Part shown: positions 1 to 5,698 of the stretch, one piece after another
Position numbering within the stretch: position 1 is the first letter of the stretch
Layout: each line of letters opens with the position of its first letter
NCBI GenBank assembly: GCA_002376715.1
Contig: DFOK01000074.1
Coordinates: 445-12,616, forward strand
Reading direction: 5' to 3'
From: Bacteroidales bacterium UBA3543
GTDB lineage: Bacteria > Bacteroidota > Bacteroidia > Bacteroidales > UBA932
DNA: 12,172 bases
Position numbers and translations under genes: made by a program
Notes under the pieces: model-generated
Databases searched by the model: none
Seen by the model: only the letters and a program-made list of their open reading frames with translations
Told to the model about the DNA's origin: nothing

Positions 1-27
1 GCGGGCTTTCATTGATTCTTTAGACAT
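1..27 (-). CDS. rpsN: 30S ribosomal protein S14 (uS14), N-terminal fragment at window edge
   Basis: Only the first nine codons are in the window, reading MSKESMKAR, which matches the start of the long, zinc-independent type of bacterial S14 (usually about 89 residues in Bacteroidota). The remainder lies beyond the left edge. S14 is a late-assembling protein of the 30S head and binds 16S rRNA. The start lies 10 nt after the rplE stop, and the next gene after rplE is rpsN in the standard spc operon, so position and sequence agree. No Shine-Dalgarno sequence is visible before the ATG. The identification rests on nine residues plus context. Confidence 0.85.
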
Positions 28-37
28 ACTGTTCTAT

Positions 38-637
38 TTAGCGTTTTTTAAAAGGTAAGCCAAATTCACGAAGGAGTGCATAAGCTTCTTCGTCTTTTTT
101 GGCCGTAGTAACAAATGTAATCTCCATACCCATCACCTTGACGATCTTGTCGATGTCAATCTCAGGGAAAATTATCTGCTCCTTGATGCCGAGGGTATAA
201 TTGCCGCGGCCGTCAAAATTCTCGGAGATACCCTTGAAATCCCTGATACGGGGGAGTGAAACGGCGATGAGTCTCTCAAGGAACTCATACATCTTGGTGG
301 CGCGGAGGGTAACCTTCACACCGATAGGCATGCCTCTACGGAGTTTGAAGTTGGAGATGTCCTTTCTTGAAGCGGTCTGGACAGCTTTTTGACCTGCAAT
401 GAGAGAGAGCTCCTGCTGTGCAACGTCAACGAGCTTCCTGTCCTGAGTGGCTGCTCCAATGCCCTGATTAATGGTGATCTTAACGAGTCTCGGAACCTGC
501 ATTACAGTAGAGTAGGAAAACTCCTTCATCAGTTTACCTACGATTTCCTCTTTGTATTTCTTCTTCAAAGAAGGAACATAATTGACCTGGTCCATTGTAG
601 GACCTGCCTGTACCTGGGTTTTCTTCTCTTTTGCCAT
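38..637 (-). CDS. rplE: 50S ribosomal protein L5 (uL5)
   Basis: L5 binds 5S rRNA and anchors it to the central protuberance of the large subunit, contacting the P-site tRNA. The 199-residue product carries the L5 core: a PRLVKITINQG stretch near residues 49-59, RRGMPIGVKVTLR near 100-112 and a C-terminal FVTTAKKDEEAYALLREFGLPF. It is longer than the usual 179-185 residues because of a lysine-rich N-terminal extension of about 14 residues before a second methionine (M15). The first ATG is preferred because it overlaps the rplX stop by one base (TAATG) and has a strong purine-rich ribosome site, AGGAGAGGAG at 646-655, 8 nt upstream. M15 has no comparable site. It lies between rplX and rpsN in normal spc order. 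Confidence 0.97.
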   Translation of the reverse strand: MAKEKKTQVQAGPTMDQVNYVPSLKKKYKEEIVGKLMKEFSYSTVMQVPRLVKITINQGIGAATQDRKLVDVAQQELSLIAGQKAVQTASRKDISNFKLRRGMPIGVKVTLRATKMYEFLERLIAVSLPRIRDFKGISENFDGRGNYTLGIKEQIIFPEIDIDKIVKVMGMEITFVTTAKKDEEAYALLREFGLPFKKR

Positions 638-957
638 TACTTGATCTCCTCTCCTGATTTTTTGGCATAGCGAACAATCTTGCCGTCTTCGTTGAGACGA
701 CGACCGATCTTGGTGGCACCACCTTTAACGGGATCCACAACCTGCAGGTTGGAAATGTGCACACCGGCCTCTCGTTTAATAATTCCCCCTTGAGGGTGTT
801 TTGAATTGGGTTTGGTATGTTTACTTACCATGTTGACGCCTTCAACGATGGCGCGATCTTTCTTTGTAATCACCTCGAGAACTTTACCGGTCTTGCCTTT
901 ATCGTTCCCGGCATTTACATATACCATGTCGCCTTTCTTGATATGTAACTTTGTCAT
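637..957 (-). CDS. rplX: 50S ribosomal protein L24 (uL24)
   Basis: L24 is an assembly initiator for the 50S subunit and sits near the exit of the peptide tunnel. The 106-residue product has an N-terminal KOW motif (about residues 7-34: KGDMVYVNAGNDKGKTGKVL), then the KHTKPNSKHPQGGII segment typical of bacterial L24 near residues 46-60, and a basic C-terminus. Length is normal for the family (about 100-107). The start is supported by a near-perfect Shine-Dalgarno site 9 nt upstream that overlaps the rplN stop. Its own stop overlaps the rplE start by one base. Position between rplN and rplE is the canonical spc order. Confidence 0.97.
   Translation of the reverse strand: MTKLHIKKGDMVYVNAGNDKGKTGKVLEVITKKDRAIVEGVNMVSKHTKPNSKHPQGGIIKREAGVHISNLQVVDPVKGGATKIGRRLNEDGKIVRYAKKSGEEIK
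646..655 (-). promoter_or_regulatory. Shine-Dalgarno site of rplE
   Basis: On the minus strand this reads AGGAGAGGAG, 8 nt before the rplE ATG at 637. It lies inside the last codons of rplX, and the rplX stop and rplE start share a base (TAATG), so L5 translation is probably coupled to L24. It decides for the longer N-terminus of L5. Strong sites like this are unusual in Bacteroidota, where most genes lack them. Confidence 0.75.
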
Positions 958-966
958 AATTCGAAT

Positions 967-974
967 CCTCCTTT
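967..974 (-). promoter_or_regulatory. Shine-Dalgarno site of rplX overlapping the rplN stop
   Basis: The minus strand reads AAAGGAGG, a full complement of the 16S 3' end, ending 9 nt before the rplX ATG. It overlaps the TAA stop of rplN (973-975). This is the strongest ribosome site in the window and stands out in a lineage that mostly initiates without one. Confidence 0.8.
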
Positions 975-1338
975 AAAGTACCTCTGGGGCAAGTGAGACG
1001 ATTGTCATATAATTTTCACGCAACTCGCGAGCTACGGGACCGAAAATACGGGTACCGATAACCTCATCAGACTTGTTGAGGAGAACGCATGCGTTGTCAT
1101 CAAAACGGATGTAAGAACCGTCAGCGCGACGAATCTCTTTCTTTGTACGCACTATCACTGCATTAGAAACTGCACCTTTCTTGGTATTTCCACCAGGAAT
1201 AGCGCTTTTTACGGCAACAACGATCTTGTCACCAACTCCGGCATAACGACGGCGTGTACCGCCCAAAACACGGATGCAGAGGACTTCCTTTGCACCGCTG
1301 TTATCTGCCACCAATAAACGTGATTCTTGTTGTATCAT
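973..1338 (-). CDS. rplN: 50S ribosomal protein L14 (uL14)
   Basis: L14 forms an intersubunit bridge with 16S rRNA and, with L19, shapes the large-subunit interface; in many bacteria it is also the target of the silencing factor RsfS. The 121-residue product matches the family end to end: MIQQESRLLVADNSGAKE at the start, the RRRYAGVGDKIVVAVK segment near residues 29-44, the GSYIRFDDNACVLL strand near 75-88, and the IFGPVARELR signature near 98-107. Normal length is 121-123. The ATG follows the rpsQ stop after one nucleotide, with no Shine-Dalgarno motif, so initiation is probably coupled to termination of rpsQ. Confidence 0.98.
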   Translation of the reverse strand: MIQQESRLLVADNSGAKEVLCIRVLGGTRRRYAGVGDKIVVAVKSAIPGGNTKKGAVSNAVIVRTKKEIRRADGSYIRFDDNACVLLNKSDEVIGTRIFGPVARELRENYMTIVSLAPEVL

Positions 1339-1339
1339 G

Positions 1340-1594
1340 TTATTTCACTTTTTCTACGATTTCTACTAATCTCCAGCGTTTGGTCTTGCTCAGAGGACGT
1401 GTTTCCATTATGCGCACGGTGTCTCCTTCACTGCATTCGTTCTTGTCATCCTGAGCGACGAATTTTGTGGTTTTGCTTACGAACTTTCCGTAAATCGGGT
1501 GTTTCTCTTTTGTTTTTACAGCAACTACGATAGACTTGTCCATTTTGTTGCTTACCACAATACCGATTCTTTCTTTACGAAGATTTCTTTCCAT
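1340..1594 (-). CDS. rpsQ: 30S ribosomal protein S17 (uS17)
   Basis: S17 is a primary 16S rRNA binding protein with an OB fold, needed early in 30S assembly. The 84 residues include the family pattern from the N-terminus: RKERIGIVVSNKMDKSIVVAV, then HPIYGKFVSKTTKFVAQDD near residues 33-51, and the GDTVRIMETRPLSKTKRWRL block near 57-76. The length is usual. It starts 14 nt after the rpmC stop and ends one base before the rplN start. No Shine-Dalgarno motif is visible; the region before the ATG is A/T-rich. Confidence 0.97.
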   Translation of the reverse strand: MERNLRKERIGIVVSNKMDKSIVVAVKTKEKHPIYGKFVSKTTKFVAQDDKNECSEGDTVRIMETRPLSKTKRWRLVEIVEKVK

Positions 1595-1608
1595 TATTAA
1601 AGTCTATT

Positions 1609-1803
1609 TTAGTTCTGTGATTCCTTTTCAGCCAATATGGTCATCATTCTGGCAATGTCGGTCTTAAGCTTCTTGATCTTGGAAGTGTCTTCCAACGGAG
1701 AGATTACATGGTTCATCTTGATGTGGTTGAGGTTCTGTTTCTCAACTTCGATGCGCTCTCGCAGGTCGGAGATAGCCATTTCACGAATTTCTGCTGCTTT
1801 CAT
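1609..1803 (-). CDS. rpmC: 50S ribosomal protein L29 (uL29)
   Basis: L29 is a small two-helix protein at the peptide-tunnel exit, next to L23, where trigger factor and SRP dock. The 64-residue sequence is almost all helical and charged, with the family elements MKAAEIREM at the start, a central LNHIKMNHVISPLEDTSKIK segment (about residues 25-44) and a C-terminal helix with the IARMMTIL pattern. Length is typical (60-70). The ATG is preceded 8 nt upstream by AAAAGGAGA, which overlaps the rplP stop. Order rplP-rpmC-rpsQ is canonical. Confidence 0.96.
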   Translation of the reverse strand: MKAAEIREMAISDLRERIEVEKQNLNHIKMNHVISPLEDTSKIKKLKTDIARMMTILAEKESQN

Positions 1804-1811
1804 TTCTTCTT

Positions 1812-1819
1812 CTCCTTTT
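1812..1819 (-). promoter_or_regulatory. Shine-Dalgarno site of rpmC
   Basis: Minus-strand AAAAGGAG, 8 nt before the rpmC ATG and overlapping the rplP stop codon (1818-1820). It is the third good ribosome site in the cluster, after those of rplX and rplE. rplP, rpsQ, rplN and rpsN lack one. Confidence 0.65.
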
Positions 1820-2240
1820 ATTGTTCAACATAGTCTCTTCTTACCACAAACTTGGTGGTAACGGGCAATTTCTGAGCGCCGAGACGAAGCGCCTCCTTTG
1901 CAATCTCCAAAGGAACACCCTCTGCTTCTATTATCATACGACCGGGGGTAACGGGAGCAACAAATCCCTCAGGGCTACCCTTACCTTTACCCATACGTAC
2001 CTCTGCAGGCTTTTTTGTAAAAGGTTTGTCGGGGAACACACGGATCCAGATCTTACCTTCACGCTTCATATAGCGTACTACAGCCTGACGTGCAGCCTCA
2101 AGCTGTTGGCCTGTCAGCCAGCAACTTTCCATTGTTTTAATACCAAAAGATCCAAAGACCAACTGGTTGCCACGCTGGGCAACACCTTTCATGCGACCTT
2201 TCTGCTGCCTTCTAAATTTGGTTTTTTTCGGTTGTAACAT
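1818..2240 (-). CDS. rplP: 50S ribosomal protein L16 (uL16), first gene of this ribosomal cluster
   Basis: L16 is a late assembly protein near the A site and the peptidyl-transferase centre, contacting tRNA and 23S rRNA. The 140-residue product has the complete family pattern: MLQPKKTKFRRQQKGR at the start, GSFGIKTMESCWLTGQQLEA near residues 31-50, KIWIRVFPDKPFTKKPAEVR near 63-82, then the MGKGKGSPEGFVAPVTPGRM loop near 83-102. Length is normal (about 136-144). The ATG is preceded by an A/T-rich stretch with no Shine-Dalgarno motif. In most bacteria rpsC lies immediately upstream. Here there is a 218-nt gap with a promoter, then an unrelated dipeptidase gene, so the S10 operon is broken exactly between rpsC and rplP. 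Confidence 0.98.
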   Translation of the reverse strand: MLQPKKTKFRRQQKGRMKGVAQRGNQLVFGSFGIKTMESCWLTGQQLEAARQAVVRYMKREGKIWIRVFPDKPFTKKPAEVRMGKGKGSPEGFVAPVTPGRMIIEAEGVPLEIAKEALRLGAQKLPVTTKFVVRRDYVEQ

Positions 2241-2288
2241 TTTTTTATAGCTTAAATATTTCTAAACTCTTGTCTTCCAGCAACTTAC

Positions 2289-2302
2289 ATGAATCGATAC
2301 AT
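2289..2302. repeat. 14-bp imperfect palindrome in the rplP leader
   Basis: The sequence ATGAATCGATACAT is a dyad with one mismatched pair (A/A at the fourth position from each end), centred on ATCGAT. It lies just downstream of the predicted transcription start, at roughly +8 to +21. It might be an operator or a weak leader hairpin, or chance. No known S10-type leader is recognisable. Confidence 0.3.
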
Positions 2303-2315
2303 AAATCACGGGTTG

Positions 2316-2345
2316 CAAAGATAGTCAAAATATTTGAAATGCAAA
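2316..2345 (-). promoter_or_regulatory. Bacteroidota-type promoter for the rplP ribosomal cluster
   Basis: On the minus strand a -7 box TATCTTTG (2316-2323) fits the TAnnTTTG consensus of Bacteroidota sigma-ABfr, and a TTTG -33 element lies at 2342-2345 with an 18-nt spacer, slightly shorter than the usual 19-21. Predicted transcription start is near 2310, giving a leader of about 70 nt before rplP. This is the only promoter in the window for which both elements can be seen, consistent with strong expression of ribosomal genes. Start and strength are inferred. Confidence 0.65.
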
Positions 2346-2458
2346 TTATTTTGATAAAAAAACTGCATAACTTTCGACCGAAAAAATTGATAGCTAAATC
2401 CTCGGAAACCAGCCTATTACAAAAATGAAACGAAATGGAAAACGAACATTTTCGACAA

Positions 2459-3553
2459 TCAATGGTTGATTTGTCGTGAAATTTTTTCCACTTCTCTGAG
2501 GACCCTCAGGAAATTTTCTCCCCAGAATTTACGGATATCCTTTTCAGGCCATCCGCGACGGAGCAGTTCGACAGTGACATATTTCATTTTAGACACATCT
2601 TCAAAACCGACCATTCCCCCGCCGCCGTCAAAATCAGTACCAATCCCTACGTGATCGGCTCCGACAAGATTGCGCACATGGTCAACATGATCACAGAAGA
2701 CTGAAATGTTAACCTGCTCTCTTGGCAGATCCGAGAGACACCAGCGACCGGTAGCTACCTGTATCAAGCCACTCTTGTCAGCAATGGCACATATCTCTTC
2801 ATCAGTAAGATTGCGAGGTATATCCTTAATTGCCCTGACACTGGAATGGCTGGCGATGATAGGTGCCTTGCTGTGCTCAAGACAATCGTAAAGCGTCTCT
2901 GTGGAAGTGTGAGAGACATCAACTATCATACCCAGACGGTTCATCTCCTCCACTACCTGATATCCGAATGGAGAGAGCCCGTGCCACTCGGCAATAGTGT
3001 CACGTGAGGAGTCTGCGACATCATTGTTATAATTGTGGGTAAGAGTGATTGCTCTCACCCCAAGATTGTAGAGACGTTCGACATTGAGCAGATCGGTGCC
3101 GATGCCGTAGCCATTTTCGAGAGCAAACATCACTATTGATTTACCTTGCCGTTTGAGATGCCAAAAGTCCGATGAATGATAGGCAATGCCTGCCTCGGAG
3201 CTATGTTCTGCCACATAGGTTTTAAAAAAATCCATTTCCCTGACCGTGTAGGCCATCACGCTGTCGTACGCATTTTCATTGCGTGGTCCTTGAGAGAGAA
3301 AGACCGCAAAAAGGGCCGCATCGAGTCCTCCCTCCTTCATCTTGGGAAAAGTTACTTGGGTACGATCTCCCGCATCAGATCGCCAGGGATGTGTATATTT
3401 GACGATGGCATCGTTATGGGTGTCAATTGAAAACATTTCGCGATGAAGCTGCTCTGCCCGTTTAAGCAGTGCAGTATCCTCCTGTGCAGATGTTTGAAAG
3501 GAAATTGCAGCCAAAAGGATGGCTGCAACTCCCAGAATTCTTATATTATTCAT
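2459..3553 (-). CDS. Secreted membrane dipeptidase (peptidase family M19)
   Basis: Family M19 (renal dipeptidase type) enzymes are zinc metallopeptidases that cleave dipeptides, sometimes with a D-residue at the C-terminal position. The 364-residue product begins with a signal peptide (about residues 1-23, cleavage TSA|Q), so it acts in the periplasm or outside. Metal-site motifs are all present: DTHND at 44-48 (H46, D48), ALENG with E146, DVSH with H215, and SHSS with H236, plus GTDFDG at 305-310. The MIVDVSH region matches the M19 signature. Length suits the family (about 350-400). The start codon overlaps the end of the upstream gltS-like gene by 8 nt, which implies co-transcription and coupled translation. 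Likely role: releasing amino acids from peptides near the uptake system. The substrate is not determinable. Confidence 0.92.
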   Translation of the reverse strand: MNNIRILGVAAILLAAISFQTSAQEDTALLKRAEQLHREMFSIDTHNDAIVKYTHPWRSDAGDRTQVTFPKMKEGGLDAALFAVFLSQGPRNENAYDSVMAYTVREMDFFKTYVAEHSSEAGIAYHSSDFWHLKRQGKSIVMFALENGYGIGTDLLNVERLYNLGVRAITLTHNYNNDVADSSRDTIAEWHGLSPFGYQVVEEMNRLGMIVDVSHTSTETLYDCLEHSKAPIIASHSSVRAIKDIPRNLTDEEICAIADKSGLIQVATGRWCLSDLPREQVNISVFCDHVDHVRNLVGADHVGIGTDFDGGGGMVGFEDVSKMKYVTVELLRRGWPEKDIRKFWGENFLRVLREVEKISRQINH

Positions 3554-4934
3554 TAGATACCGTTTGTTGGCCCCTACCAGGCTGTAGATCCTTCGTAGGA
3601 ATCCACCATTTCAACCTCGATGCCAGGAAAAGCAAAACAGCTGAGATTGCCAGACAAATCAGCATCAGCCAGGCACCCTGTCCGGCGGTAAACATTATCG
3701 GCACGATGGTAATCAGCAGGATTTCGACCGGAGCACAAGGGAGATATGCCAGAGCATAATCATCCAGTGCCTTACTCATCATCTTGGGATCTACGATCCT
3801 CAACAAAGCAATACCCATTGCCATTGTTCCCGTCCACCATCCCCAGGCAAAAATGGACTTCTCAAACCAATCCTTACGGTGGAGGTGACGACCAAAGTAG
3901 AATACCATAAAGACAGTCAAACCTATTCCAACGACAATCAACACAATAAGAGGAACAGCATATTTTAGTACTACACCGAGTTTAATGGAAGCTACTCCGA
4001 AAGCCACAAGTAGATCTGTAGCAGTACTACTGATGGAACCGGTTGTTTTGGGATCAATATATTGAGATACCTTTGTGGCATCAAAAATCTTCTTGAGGAC
4101 CAGTCCCACAATGAATGCACAACTGAAGATGGGTAGCTCAAGTTTAGGATACCACATTTTAACTCCCTGACTTATCATATAACCGCCAAATGCTGCAAGC
4201 ACTACTAGTCCCAGATGAAATGTGAGCGAATCGACCGAAATCGGAGAAGTAGTGATCTCACCGGAAGGCTCTCTTTTCTCCTTGGGAAGAAGGCCGCTAC
4301 GCAACTCCTGAGGCAGTTCGGCAAAGTCCACAATATAAGAGGTGTGACCTTTTCGAGCTGCCATCTTGATGAAGAACAGACCTCCGACGATGGCCAGTAT
4401 TATACCTACAGTAGCAGTAGTCATGCCGAGGGAGGCAGCTTCATCCCATCCAAGACCGTCAAATGCAGCTCCGATGGCTGCAGCAGTACCATGTCCACCA
4501 TAAAAACCGGTGGGCAGCATAACTCCGAACGCATCGTGGAGATTTGGCCATATCCACTTGAGCACCCACAAACCGAAAAGACCCATAACTGACCACTGTA
4601 TGAGCATTCCCAACTGAGAATAGGCCCACATCGGACCGACGCGGCCTGCCACCTCCTTCATCTTAAACTTCGGAGACGAAAGCGGAAGAGCTCCAAAGAC
4701 CACAGCTATCAGCACCGCCGGATAGACAGAGATGAAATTTGACAAGGGCAGCCAGCCCAAACCATTGGGGCCGAATATCAGGCCAAGAAGACCCGCTAAG
4801 AGACTGGGCGGAATGAAAAGTTTCTGCACGAGTTTAACTTTGACTCTGATAATCTTACCTATCAAAAGAAGGCCCAGTATGATACCGAGATCGGTAAATA
4901 AGACCCATGGCGTGTAATTAGCTAGATTGAACAT
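3546..4934 (-). CDS. gltS: Sodium/glutamate symporter, GltS family
   Basis: GltS-family proteins take up glutamate with sodium across the inner membrane. The 462-residue product is almost entirely hydrophobic helices (about ten or more) with a hydrophilic loop near residues 210-235. Each half contains a glycine-rich re-entrant-like motif: PTGFYGGHGTAAA near residues 141-153, and WGWWTGTMAMGIALL near 370-384, as expected for the inverted-repeat fold of this family. The reading frame extends 13 codons upstream to an ATG at 4973, but those codons span a -7 promoter box at 4961-4968, so the ATG at 4934 (MFNLANYTPW) is preferred. The 3' end overlaps the M19 dipeptidase start by 8 nt. Glutamate as substrate is inferred from family; related organic anions are possible. 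Confidence 0.82.
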   Translation of the reverse strand: MFNLANYTPWVLFTDLGIILGLLLIGKIIRVKVKLVQKLFIPPSLLAGLLGLIFGPNGLGWLPLSNFISVYPAVLIAVVFGALPLSSPKFKMKEVAGRVGPMWAYSQLGMLIQWSVMGLFGLWVLKWIWPNLHDAFGVMLPTGFYGGHGTAAAIGAAFDGLGWDEAASLGMTTATVGIILAIVGGLFFIKMAARKGHTSYIVDFAELPQELRSGLLPKEKREPSGEITTSPISVDSLTFHLGLVVLAAFGGYMISQGVKMWYPKLELPIFSCAFIVGLVLKKIFDATKVSQYIDPKTTGSISSTATDLLVAFGVASIKLGVVLKYAVPLIVLIVVGIGLTVFMVFYFGRHLHRKDWFEKSIFAWGWWTGTMAMGIALLRIVDPKMMSKALDDYALAYLPCAPVEILLITIVPIMFTAGQGAWLMLICLAISAVLLFLASRLKWWIPTKDLQPGRGQQTVSNE

Positions 4935-4960
4935 GGCACTTATATTGCATTTATGTCTGC

Positions 4961-4968
4961 CAAAGATA
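4961..4968 (-). promoter_or_regulatory. -7 promoter box for the gltS-dipeptidase operon
   Basis: Minus-strand TATCTTTG matches TAnnTTTG exactly. The expected transcription start is near 4955, leaving a leader of about 20 nt before the ATG at 4934. No TTG -33 element is found at the right spacing. It faces the promoter of the DUF4294 gene in a 65-nt divergent intergenic region. Confidence 0.5.
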
Positions 4969-4987
4969 GACAATATTTCGTTTTTAC

Positions 4988-4995
4988 TACATTTG
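4988..4995 (+). promoter_or_regulatory. -7 promoter box close to the DUF4294 start codon
   Basis: Plus-strand TACATTTG matches TAnnTTTG and ends only 4 nt before the GTG start at 5000. Transcription beginning 5-7 nt downstream of the box would start on or beside the start codon and give a leaderless message. The -33 TTG is not visible at the expected distance, so this could be a chance match. Confidence 0.35.
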
Positions 4996-4999
4996 CATC

Positions 5000-5698
5000 G
5001 TGAAAAAAATCCGTAATATATCCTTTTCAGCGCTCATTATGCTGTTTCTCTTGCTTCTGACAACGTCGGAGGCCAGCGCCCAGAAAGGACATGTGATGCA
5101 GTATGTAATTGAAGGAAAGGACACTGTATTTGTGGATGAAATTATGCCGGCAGTCATCCATCCACGACAGACAATGAGTAAACGTGAGTGGACCAAATAT
5201 TACAAAAGGGTTTACAATTTCAGCAGGGCCTACCCCTACGCATTGCTTGTGAGCAGGGTAATAAGAGAGACCGACTCTCTCTTCGTTACTGATAACATGT
5301 CCAAACGCAAGCAGGACAGATATCTCAATAAGATGAAAGATGATCTGATCAAGGAGTTTGACCCCATTTTCAGAAATCTCACCCTCAAACAGGGATTAAT
5401 GATGATACGCCTCATAGATAGGGAGGTAGGAATGACTCCCTATTATATAATAAAACACTTCTTCTCCGGTGCAACCGCCGGATTCTGGCAAGGCATCGCA
5501 AAATTACTCAAGGGTGACCTCAAAAGATCTTACGACCGTTTCGGTGAGGACAAAGATCTGGAAGAGCTTGTCGAATACTGGGAAAGAGGTGAGTTTGAAG
5601 AACTCTACTTTGGTATATTCGGACAGGCCCCAAAGCCGATATACGTTCCGGAGAGATTCAGGGAAGATGCTTCTTCAGCCCAATCGCCCAAAAGATAA
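5000..5698 (+). CDS. Secreted DUF4294 family protein
   Basis: The 232-residue product has a signal peptide (MKKIRNIS, a leucine-rich core, cleavage ASA|Q at about 27/28), so it is exported. The mature part resembles DUF4294, a Bacteroidota family of unknown function: a short beta-type start (VIEGKDTVFVDEIMPAVI), then helices with WTKYYKRVYNFSRAYPYA near residues 64-81, IKEFDPIFRNLTLKQG near 117-132, a LIDREVGMTPYYIIKHF segment near 138-154, and a C-terminal acidic helix. The start is GTG at 5000. The only in-frame ATG nearby (residue 14) would remove the basic n-region of the signal peptide. The last 94 nt overlap the convergent lpxH. Function is unknown, and the DUF assignment is from recognition of the pattern rather than a search. 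Confidence 0.75.
   Translation: MKKIRNISFSALIMLFLLLLTTSEASAQKGHVMQYVIEGKDTVFVDEIMPAVIHPRQTMSKREWTKYYKRVYNFSRAYPYALLVSRVIRETDSLFVTDNMSKRKQDRYLNKMKDDLIKEFDPIFRNLTLKQGLMMIRLIDREVGMTPYYIIKHFFSGATAGFWQGIAKLLKGDLKRSYDRFGEDKDLEELVEYWERGEFEELYFGIFGQAPKPIYVPERFREDASSAQSPKR
5418..5443. repeat. Perfect 8-bp inverted repeat inside the DUF4294 gene
   Basis: ATAGGGAG (5418-5425) and CTCCCTAT (5436-5443) are perfect inverted copies with a 10-nt loop. A 12-nt palindrome TATTATATAATA follows at 5441-5452. The stem lies about 160 nt past the lpxH stop on the minus strand, where a terminator for the ftsX-lpxH operon would be needed, but no T-tract follows directly. It is also inside a conserved-looking coding segment, so chance is likely. 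Confidence 0.3.

Noticed and set aside
1821..2237. A 138-codon open frame on the plus strand antisense to rplP
   Set aside because: It mirrors almost the whole of rplP, which is a certain gene. The translation has no family resemblance and no promoter or ribosome site.
2430..2458. Small inverted repeat (GAAAA/TTTTC) after the dipeptidase stop considered as a terminator
   Set aside because: It is a 5-bp A/T stem with a 6-nt loop and no T-run, too weak to call.
4935..4973. Longer start of the symporter at the ATG at 4973
   Set aside because: The extra 13 codons cover a consensus -7 box, and the added residues are hydrophilic and unlike GltS family N-termini.
5467..5484. TCCGG...CCGGA hairpin in the DUF4294 gene considered as the minus-strand terminator of the lpxH operon
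   Set aside because: The stem is only 5 bp, no T-tract follows directly, and it lies in coding sequence, so chance is more likely.
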